64,000 bases of DNA from Alnus glutinosa. Its lineage: Eukaryota > Streptophyta > Magnoliopsida > Fagales > Betulaceae. The notes under the pieces are model-generated. The model saw nothing but the letters and a program-made list of their open reading frames with translations, was not told the origin of the DNA and did not search any database. The first letter of the stretch is position 1; each line of letters starts with the position of its first letter. Shown here in pieces: positions 56,133 through 64,000 of this stretch. A program made the translations under genes and the position numbers. The DNA is taken from NCBI RefSeq assembly GCF_958979055.1, contig NC_084886.1, forward strand, positions 13,006,654 through 13,070,653. The letters are read 5' to 3'.

Positions 56133-57146
56133 TTAATAATTAAATGGTTCAAATCACCTCAACCCTAACCCTCTAATTTTGTATTGAGTTCATGTTAGGT
56201 CCAATTCACGGGTCATAACAAAAATTATCTATCATTATGTCGCGCGTCGGGTTCCGGTAGTGTCGAGGCATGGGTATAAGTATGGGTGGAACTACCCCTG
56301 ACCTTAAGGGGATAGGTGTCCCTCCAAAATTTTTAAAAACCTCTAAATTTTTTAAACATTATCCTAAATTTTATGTTTTTTACCGAGTTTGGCCACCCAA
56401 AATTAATTTTTTACCCTTAAAGATTTTCACTTTTTAGTTTTGTCTCTCCACATCTCAAGTCCTAGTTCCACCCATGAGTATAAGACTATATAGGTCAACC
56501 ATAACCCAACTCATTTAGTTAAATGGGTCAAAACCCCTCAAACCTAGCCCCCTTATAACCATTTAATTCAATGTCCAATGTGGGGTGCGTTGCATTGGAC
56601 TAGGGATTACGCCCGATACGTCCCATTTCGGTGGGGCTAGCCCGAGGTACTGCCAAGCTCTAAAAGAAGAACTCGGATATCTTGATAAAAGAAAAAACAT
56701 ATTAATTGGCCATAATAACTAAAAAGATATGATTAGAACGAACACGTTGATGTGTTTTGTTCAAGGAGCCTGATTTAATTATGAAAAGTGAATGCATTTA
56801 AATAACTAAATAACAGGTTTTTATTTTTTTGATGGGGGTGCTTTGACATGGATAGATATGGCTTGATACTAATGTATGCTAAAATATAAAATTTTACAAG
56901 AATATATGGTTCCATTCTTTAGGATTACTCATTCCATCCAATTCTTCAATATCTTAAAAGGACGAAAGAGATTACTCATTGTCTCACAATATGCCTCATG
57001 AATGTTAATTATTTTCGTCGGTCAATTGAAACGTTTTTATGTTGACTAATATTTTACGTATGTTGCACCAAATAGTCAAAACTAATAATAAAAATATTTA
57101 CAAAAATATTTACAACTCATTAAAATCAGTTAAGAACCTCAATCTT

Positions 57147-57590
57147 GTAAAAGTTTATGTGCCTAACTCACCCTCAAAAAAAGTCTTGAGAGAGGATGAG
57201 ATCGACACTATGGATTATAAAGTGTCTAGGTGAAAGAAATCTTAGCGATGTAGAACACTTTAACACACCAGCCCCCTCATGTGTAGCAACTAATGGCCAA
57301 TCACGTGGACAATAACAGGAGGGAAATGCCCATCATTGCAAGAAACTTGTGGTTTTGATATCATGTAAAAGTTCATAGGCCTTACTCACTCTCAAAAGAC
57401 GTCTTGAAAGAGAAAAAGATACCATAGCTAATAAAGTGCTCAAGTCATAAAGGAAATCTTAGCAATGTTAGGTAAAAGTCCATGAGCTTTACTCGCTCTC
57501 AAAAGACGCATTGAGAGAGGAGATACCATGACTTATAAAGTGCCAAAATGAAAGAAATCTTAACAATGTAAGACACTTTAACAAATCTAT
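57147..57590. repeat. Three diverged copies of a roughly 100-bp unit
   Basis: The phrase GTAAAAGTTTATGTGCCTAA, then CACTCTCAAAAGACGTCTTG, ATACCATGACTTATAAAGTG and GAAAGAAATCTTAGCAATGT recurs with changes from 57147, 57365 and 57473. The first two copies are separated by about 110 unrelated bases (CCAGCCCCCTCATGTGTAGC). It looks like the promoter part of an LTR family. Confidence 0.6.
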
Positions 57591-58291
57591 CAATTTTGGA
57601 TTTTTTTTTTTAAATACCCGATTAAAACTGCTTCTTAAATCCAAATTTCTTGAATTAATTGCATAAACACGCTTTACTTCATACCATAATAACCAAGAAT
57701 TGAAAGAAATGGATGATTACCTTTGATTCTGGGATATCCGAACCTAAAAGAGAGGTTGCCCTTATGTTTTCAGCGTGCAAATTATTTGACACCACCTAGA
57801 CTTTATATTGAAATTGTGGACTGCTAGCGCCTACATCGACCATTTTTTTTCAATAATAAATATAAAATGCTGTCTCCTTTTTTCTTTTGTATTGCAAAGG
57901 AAAAAAAGTCTATATGATGTTGCCCCCTCCCACATGTTCTTATAAAATATTCAACACAGATAATTATTGCCTCCTGGCGTACGTGCACATGTTCTTAAAA
58001 AATATTTATTACAGAAAACTATTAAGTTATTTTCCAATCTTATTAAATGCAATCCAAATTAGTTAGCATCAGAGATGAATGTTTTTTTTTTTTTTTTGTC
58101 AGCAATTGGCCAGCTAGATGACAACATGGCATGTACGTGACAGGTGAAGGATGCACGGATGCACTTATATATCTGGAGATTATTCTTGGTACGTACACCA
58201 CAAATCATCTGAAAAAAGAAATTGCTATTTAGTGTTTTCCTATCCTTTTCTTATCATCCCTTTTAGGAATTAGCCATTACATCAGTAAGAC

Positions 58292-58554
58292 TTAGGGTCT
58301 ATTTGGGGTTGAGATATTAATATGATTTTAAAATGTGTAATTTTTTATTTTTTTTAAAAAATTGTTACATGTTTGACAAAATTGCTAGTTAGCATTTAAA
58401 ATCATGTGTTTTCAAAAAGCACCTATTTGCTTGCGATTTGAAAAAAATAATTTTTTGCGTTTTCAAATCACAATTTTCGAACAATTTATATTTTGCGATT
58501 TTATTTAAAATCACATTTTTTGTTTACGAAATTGCAATTCTAAACGCACCCTTA
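58292..58554. mobile_element. MITE, TTAGGGTCTATTTGGGGTTG ends
   Basis: The left end TTAGGGTCTATTTGGGGTTG and right end CAATTCTAAACGCACCCTTA are imperfect inverted repeats around an AAAATCGC/TTTTAAAA-rich interior. It belongs with the element at 8210-8476. Confidence 0.5.
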
Positions 58555-58794
58555 ATTCTTCACTGATGTGAGTTCTATAAATTTAATGGTTGAATTTTAA
58601 AAGATGAAAATTGAGAAAAAGATGAGAGAATACTGATCGAATAGCGTATTTCTTTTTTCATCCCTTCTTGACAAAGCAACCGCTACAATATTTTCTCTTC
58701 CCTTTTTATACTCAATTGAGAAATCAAACCCCATCAGTTTGGACGGCCACTTCTATCGCGCGGTGGTGGAGATTTTTTGTGACCATAAATACTT

Positions 58795-59055
58795 TTGGCT
58801 CTATTGATTAGATCTCACCACAAATTCTCGTCTGAAGTGGTACGACCGCCATTACCAAAGCCAAAATTTCTTTCTCGTAGGTTGACACCAAGAGCTGCTT
58901 TCCTTGCAAGGTTTGGCTTCGGAAAGTCATGGGTCGTTCCGGGTGTAGGACGACACCGATGCCTACCCCTGACAATGACTGTTGAAGTATCTACTAAGAA
59001 GGTGGAAGTACTAAAGGCCAGGGGTACTGTTAACGTGTTGAGGAATATGTGTTAA
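58795..59055 (+). other. Unrecognised 87-codon open frame
   Basis: The frame is basic (RRLTPRAAFLARFGFGKSWV) and its base composition is less AT-rich than the surroundings. I recognise no domain, and it runs straight into a dispersed repeat at its end. It could be a captured exon fragment or chance. Confidence 0.2.
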
Positions 59056-59290
59056 ATATTTTGGGATAAGTTGTGATTTAATATGGTATTTGAGTTAGAG
59101 GTTATGAGTTCGAATTTTAACTCTACGATTTATCCTAATTTCAGTTAAATATTTCATGTATTGAATCTCACTTATTAAAAGAGAATTTAATCTCACATGT
59201 GAGAATGAGTGGTAAAGTATTGATTCGATGGCTAAATTTAATCATTTCAATCAGCTTAAAATTTTGGGATAAGTGATTGTTTAACATTTG
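59041..59290. repeat. Second copy of the GTTAAA...GATTTAAC dispersed repeat
   Basis: Shares with 25441-25692 the phrases TTTTGGGATAAGTTGTGATT, GAGTTCGAATTTTAACTCTA, TTTATCCTAATTTCAGTTAA and the closing ATTTTGGGATAAGTGATTG. Outer ends are GTGTTAAATATT and TGTTTAACAT. Confidence 0.55.
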
Positions 59291-61285
59291 TAACTAATGT
59301 CGGTCAAAATGCTTGCAACTATTTAGCCTGCCGTTGTCTTTCAAAATTACTGGTGAAAACGTATGTTTTAACAACGCCACCCTTGCTGTTTTTCAATGCC
59401 GGTAAGTTCTACCGTCGTTGGTTGCAAAACGCCAACACAACTGATACGGGAGTTTGTGACCCACACCAATAGAAACTGGCAGCCACTTAGCCGACCTCTT
59501 CCAAAATGCCAAGCAAAAAGCTTACCGGCGTTAATGGAACGCTAGAAGCTAAATGACGGGCTAGCTTTTGAATAGATTTCCGATCCCAAGCTAGTCCAAA
59601 ACGATGACAAATACATGCAATTGCTGACACTATTTCATCCAATTAATAATAATAGCTTGAATGTGCATATTTTTTTTTTAAAAAAAAAAAAAAGAAAAAG
59701 AAAAAAAGAAATTGTACTAAGCATGCATTATCATATCTTATTTTGTACCAATATTTCTTACATTTTATATTTAATTGTGAATTATTGTTCAATCACCGAT
59801 TTTGAGCTTAAATGATGTATTAATGCAATAAATTATCTTTTATAGGAATCGGTAGAATTTGTGGCAATAAAAGGTGTTGAAAAATCAAATAGAAAAATTA
59901 ACTGATCAGAGGACAACCAACAAATTAAAATGGATTGATGAGATCGACAAAACTTTGTCTTAATTATATAACGCGTGGGATACAAATATGATGCTTGTGC
60001 CAGGAACTCAATTGAGAAAGCCAAGGGGAGAATTTTATTTTCTCTTTAAAATTAAAGGGGGGTCGTACGACGTCGTCTCTCATTTCCTCTTTAAAAATCA
60101 TATTTTGATTTTCTTAGTTTTTATCTTTTCTTTTATTTGGTTGTATTTAATTTTTACAGTTTTGATCGGGTTAGAGGTCATGAAACTAATTAGCATTTCC
60201 TTATAGTTATGTTTGATGTTCTTGATATATAGATTCATGTGCATGATTGAATGTTGGGAATTATTTAGTTTGAAAGATATGTCATGTCGTTTGACAAGTT
60301 TTTTATTCGATATGATTTTTATTTATATCAAATGTTTATTTTGTTTGATATGTTATGATTCGAGAAAATAATGAATATATGCTTAATCTCTCTTAAGATG
60401 TCATTGAAATCAATTTTTCAATCAAACTCAATCTCAATCGATTTTATTAATTTTATTTAGTACTTGACTGTTCAATCTTCTGATTAGGAGGGTTGATTTT
60501 ATTACCTCGTTGAGTTATATATATATATATATATATCTCAAGAAAAAATAAAAGTATGTTAGGTGCATGGATCATTGAAACCCTACTGCTTTTTTTTTTT
60601 TTTTTTTATTAATTTTTCTTTTTACCTCTCCATTTTAATTAATTTAATTTAGTTAATTCAGTCACATACTCCATTGCTCCACTTTTTGGTGGAAAAAACA
60701 ACCATATCTTTTTTCTTTTTTCTTTTTTTGTTGGTACTATAATATAAATTTTACTTGAGTGACTATTATTATCTGTACAGCACCCAATACTTCAAAACGT
60801 TGCAAAATAAACCCCTAGAAATTTGTCTCGGCGTAATTCGCTTGACATTTGCTGCATTGTTTGGGCACCGGCCAAGAAATTAGCCTCCATTTTCTGTAGT
60901 GAAGCCACGTTAGATAAATAGTTAATTAAAGCTGTCTAAAGAATTAACAGATTACAACAGAAACGCTTAAAATATCATATTTGTTATTGGAATACGTATT
61001 AACTGAATTAGCAAATCTAAATCTAATATAACTGAACACCCTTTCTTTAGTAAATAAACTAGGTATTCACTGGGAGAATATGTATTAAATTAATTTAGCA
61101 AATGTAAATCTAATCTAACTGAACACGTACTCTTTTTTTAAGTAAGTAAACTAGATTGACTCGTTTATATTTCCTTCAAAAAGTATACGTTGACTTCTTC
61201 AATCGCCTATATATATATATTTATACAGTTCGGGGAGATCATATATGATTTGGAAGTCACTCAGATTTCTCTTATACAAACAAAC

Positions 61286-61705
61286 ATGATCTCATTCAGT
61301 AGAAATGTAATGCTGCTACTGATGTGGATTGTGTTGTTTATGAATGGGTTTGATATTGTCGTTGCAGGATGGGGGAGACATACCCGAGTAACCGTCAACA
61401 TCACCAATGATGCAGGTGATGGAGTGTATATGAGCGCTACCTGCAAATCAAAGAACGACGATCTTGGAATGCACATACTGAAACCACACGGATCCTTCTT
61501 GTTCTCCTTTAAACCAAACTTTTTGGGGACTACGCTATACTACTGCAGATTTCTGTGGACAGATTACGACAAATGGTTTAACATCTACAAGTATAAAAGA
61601 GACAAGGGAAAGGGCCCTAATTACTCTTGGAAGATTGGACCTACTGGTGCATGTGTATTATACACGGGGGCCAACGAATCTGAATGTATGAGGTTTAATT
61701 TTTAA
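61286..61705 (+). CDS. S-protein homologue (plant self-incompatibility S1 family), copy 3
   Basis: Intact frame of 139 residues, the same length as copy 1. The signal peptide MISFSRNVMLLLMWIVLFMN is almost identical to copy 1, whereas the mature part differs more: VTVNITNDAGDGVYMSATCK, DDLGMHILKPHGSFLFSFKP, LYYCRFLWTDYDKWFNIYKY and a tail GACVLYTGANESECMRF. The four family cysteines are kept. NIT and NES are potential N-glycosylation sites absent from copy 1 at those places. The ATG at 61286 was preferred over an upstream in-frame ATG at 61190 because it aligns with the other copies and opens the signal peptide. A secreted ligand-like role is inferred from the family only. Confidence 0.92.
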   Translation: MISFSRNVMLLLMWIVLFMNGFDIVVAGWGRHTRVTVNITNDAGDGVYMSATCKSKNDDLGMHILKPHGSFLFSFKPNFLGTTLYYCRFLWTDYDKWFNIYKYKRDKGKGPNYSWKIGPTGACVLYTGANESECMRFNF

Positions 61706-62084
61706 AATCATATGGCCGGCCGGCCGGTGAAAAGCGTCATAGACGTACAACAATATTCTGAAAAATCACCTGCTAGCTAGCTCCTGCATGATTACAAGCA
61801 TTCAAAATTAAGAGCTCTTCATGTACCGATGTACGTCCAATCCATGTTATGTGATCGAAATAAAGCGTAAACTAATTAATATGTTATGTCATGTAGACGC
61901 TACGGGCTTGTGTGTTAATGCATGCTTTTTTACAGCCTTATAATAACACTTTAGGAAAAATCAAAAACATTAAAAAACAACTTTTAACGCATAAAACACT
62001 ACATATACTTTCACATTTACGTCATGTAGTTTAAATTTGCCTATTTTTAAAAATAACTTTAATTGTTTACCACAATATATACAT

Positions 62085-62400
62085 AGGGGTGGCAATTCGT
62101 ATTCGTATGTCGGGTTTGGATCGTATCGAAGCATGTGTATAAGATTATATAGGTCAACCATTACCCGACCAATTTAATTAAAAAGGTCAAAACCCCTCAA
62201 ACTTAACCCCCTTATAACCATTTAATTCAATGTCCAATGTGGGGAGTGGTGTGTTGTATTGGGCTAGGGATTAGTCGGTGGATCTTAGGCTGGGCCTAGC
62301 CTCTACTCTCGGCACATCTCACTTCGGTGGGGATAGCTCGAGATATTGCCAAGCCATAAAAGGTGAACCCCGGTACCCTGATAAAAGAAAAAAGATATTG
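62085..62400. repeat. TAGGGGTGGCAATTCGTATTCG-type repeat downstream of SPH-3
   Basis: Opens with ATAGGGGTGGCAATTCGTAT, then shares ACCCGACCAATTTAATTAA, AACCCCTCAAACTTAACCCC and TTCAATGTCCAATGTGGGG with 51780-52000 (unit 1) and 56500-56680 (unit 2). It was thus present before the array duplicated. Confidence 0.55.
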
Positions 62401-62516
62401 ACCATATAACTAAAAAGATATGATTAGAGCGTTTATGTGTTTTGTTCAAGGAGCTCAATTAAATTAGGAAAAGAGAATGCATTTAAATAACTAAATAACA
62501 TGTTTTTATTTTTTTG

Positions 62517-62604
62517 ATGGAGATGCTTCTTCTTTTCTTTTTCTTTTTTTCTTTTTCTTTTTTTTTTCCTTTTTTTTTTTTATTTTATTTTTTATGGGGG
62601 TGCT
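62517..62604 (-). mobile_element. Tail-only retroposon scar in SPH unit 3
   Basis: ATGGAGATGCT (62517-62527) and ATGGGGGTGCT (62594-62604) flank a pure C/T tract of about 60 bases. Units 1 and 2 have only one copy of the flanking word and no tract (GATGGGGGATGCTTTGACA, GATGGGGGTGCTTTGACA). The insertion is therefore specific to unit 3. Confidence 0.7.
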
Positions 62605-62939
62605 TTAATTTGACATCGATAGTTATGGCTAGATATTAATGTATGCTAAAATATAAAATTTTACAAGAATATATGGTTCCATTCTTTAGGATTAATACTC
62701 ATTCCATCCAATTCTTCAAGATCTTAAAGGATGAAAGACGTTTCTTTTGAACTATAGCTCATTGAAAATTTGTTTCATATCTTATATTTTGCTTGATGTG
62801 ATGGATGTTACAATCAAATAAATTTTTGAGATTATTTTATTTTAACGACAAAAAATGCAATACTTAATTTCAAATTGCATGGACATTGAAACTCATGTAA
62901 CTGACGTCGATCAATTTATAGCTTCTTGTCACCACGCTT

Positions 62940-63420
62940 ACTTGAAAGTGGATTGGCAATTCGGATTGTCGTGTCGAGTGACCCGCCAATCCAATAATTA
63001 GATCAATTCAAACCTGATATGATTATTAATTAGATTGAAACCCACAACTTGAATACGACACGATTTAGTTAATGGGTCATGTCAGCCTGACCTGACCCGA
63101 CCCTATTTTATTTTATTTTAATTTTTTTAAAAAAATAAAAGATTTTGTTTTTAAAGATTTTTTCCTTTTCTCTTTTCCTAAATGCCGGGGAATTTTGTTT
63201 TAAGTTATTTACTTTTTTTTAAGAGCTTTTTTTTTTTTTTTTTAATAAGTAAACGGGTTGGCGGGTCAACCCATGAGTTGACGGGTTAACGGGTGACCCG
63301 AAAACTAAATAAGCTGTAAATGGGTCAGCCCGCCAACCCACCAACTCGTTTAAACTCGTTTAGCCTAAATCTTAACCCTATAATTTCTTATCGAATTCGC
63401 GAATCTTGTCAAAAATTGTC
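62940..63420. repeat. hAT-like dispersed repeat rich in GGGTCAACCC/GGGTTAACGGGT words
   Basis: Begins near GGATTGGCAATTCGGATTGT. It contains CGTGTCGAGTGACCCGCC, GACCTGACCCGACCC, ACGGGTTGGCGGGTCAACCC and TGACGGGTTAACGGGTGACC, with AT-rich runs between. Same family as 3831-4174. It splits the end of SPH unit 3. Confidence 0.6.
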
Positions 63421-63483
63421 AATCATATTTGAAACTCTCATGTGATGGTGAATTTGAAATGAGATGGATAGGAGATGAGTATG

Positions 63484-63647
63484 CAGTGGCGGAGCCACGC
63501 ACATGGTGGCTTGGAGGGGCTCCATGTTTTCCCAAAAAAAAAAAAATTTAAAAAAATTATTATAATTTTTTTTTATTATATATATATTTTCAATTTTGCC
63601 CCCCCTCCCCTCCCCCCCAAAAAAAATTCTAAATGCTGGCTCCGCCC
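63484..63647. mobile_element. MITE, CAGTGGCGGAGCCACG ends
   Basis: The left end CAGTGGCGGAGCC and right end GGCTCCGCCC are inverted repeats. The interior has A, AT and C runs. Unit 1 has the uninterrupted text GAGATGAGTATGAGATGGTT at 52353, so this is an insertion in unit 3 after duplication. Confidence 0.8.
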
Positions 63648-63663
63648 ATGGTTTTATATAATT

Positions 63664-63676
63664 TTCTATCTTTTTT

Positions 63677-63716
<40 letters not shown>

Positions 63717-64000
63717 GAAAGATCTAAGTATTTCATTGATCAAAGGTCACGAGCATAAAGTTCTTACATAACAAAACATAAAAGTTCTGCAAAATCATAG
63801 TCACATGCTATGAGGTTACAAAGTCATAAATACAAACAAATTTTTTACAATAAAGTGCTATCTATGACTTTCATCTTCCATTAACTCATGTACAAAAATA
63901 GTTAAATAACATATATGCTCCTAGCAGACTAGATCTTAGACAAGGATAGCCAAATATCCTAAAAAAATTTATTTAAACCGGCCGTGAGAGATAGCCTCTC
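63664..64000 (-). mobile_element. Probable retroposon 3' end on the minus strand, cut by the window edge
   Basis: A T run of about 40 (63670-63713) is followed by AATGAAAGATCTAAGTATTT and CATTGATCAAAGGTCACGAG. Read on the minus strand this is unique sequence ending in poly(A), as in a LINE. No coding part is visible before the window ends. Confidence 0.45.

Larger units (their letters stand above)
52641..57000 (+). repeat. Repeat unit 2 of the SPH segmental array, with nested insertions
   Basis: It begins with the CTCAAGAAAAAGTAAAAGAA text also seen at 50269 and 60536. It continues to GTAGTGAAGCC (52993), is interrupted by a 1.96-kb LTR element, then resumes at AACATTAGGTAAATAGTTAA and carries SPH copy 2 and the common downstream text to about 56970. 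A separate MITE (55963-56132) sits in the downstream part. Confidence 0.75.
57001..60229. other. Spacer between SPH units 2 and 3, repeat-filled
   Basis: Holds diverged tandem repeats (57147-57590), a (T)n run at 58082, a MITE (58292-58554), an unexplained 87-codon frame (58795-59055), a dispersed repeat (59041-59290), transposon-like text with GCCGG words (59320-59600), and AT-rich sequence. No gene is supported. Confidence 0.55.
60230..62800 (+). repeat. Repeat unit 3 of the SPH segmental array
   Basis: The longest unit, with all segments shared with units 1 and 2: upstream text from 60233, the 260-bp segment missing from unit 1 (about 60655-60925), SPH copy 3, and downstream text to about 62780. 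It includes (TA)n at 60515-60538, a T run at 60591, and a C/T-rich tail scar at 62517-62604. Text matching unit 1 resumes at 63440-63670 beyond a later repeat. Confidence 0.75.

Overview
The window is nuclear DNA of a flowering plant, most likely a woody rosid eudicot. The evidence is long AT-rich intergenic stretches, GT-AG introns, many small inverted-repeat transposons (MITEs), LTR, LINE and SINE remnants, and plant-only gene families (PGR5, JASON-like, REM-type B3, S-protein homologues). No species can be named from sequence alone. Some repeat families (degenerate GGTGG/CCACC blocks, TGTAACACCCC hairpins) remind me of Fagales genomes, but that is only an impression.

Left half (1-37 kb): ordinary genes. 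In order they are: a tiny two-exon reading frame (2538-3008); PGR5 (minus, 4510-5001, complete in two exons); a single-exon TMEM45/DUF716 membrane protein (8730-9596); a complete ten-exon ARPC2B-type subunit of the ARP2/3 actin-nucleating complex (minus, 12133-18751); a two-exon 96-residue plant-specific protein ending in a CaaX-like box (23178-26186); a JASON-like protein (minus, 27777-28939); and a two-RRM glycine-rich hnRNP of the RBGD type (31772-36571). Every exon chain was rebuilt from splice sites and checked for phase. The ARPC2B, small-protein and RBGD genes seem to lie in the order of their Arabidopsis counterparts around At2g33385-At2g33410, which suggests an old conserved block.

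Right half (37-64 kb): gene-poor and transposon-rich. A two-domain REM/B3 gene (43224-46185) is split by a young non-autonomous LTR retrotransposon with perfect TTCTT target duplications, and its second B3 domain also carries a one-base frameshift. Beyond a dense cluster of MITEs (46.6-49.2 kb) lies a three-copy array of S-protein homologue (SPH) genes. Each sits in a repeated block of about 2.5 kb. Copies 1 and 3 are intact and encode 139 residues each. Copy 2 has a premature stop and a fused 3' end, and its upstream block has been invaded by a copia-like LTR element that in turn carries a MITE.

Overall: a conserved gene block next to a fast-changing block where SPH genes duplicate and a B3 gene has died. 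I found no tRNA or rRNA gene, CRISPR array, or evident new enzyme system. The most distinctive signals are the SPH array with its datable nested insertions, the LTR-killed B3 gene, a duplicated 3' splice site that could switch the CaaX tail on or off, two long near-perfect hairpins, and four poly(A)-only retroposition scars.
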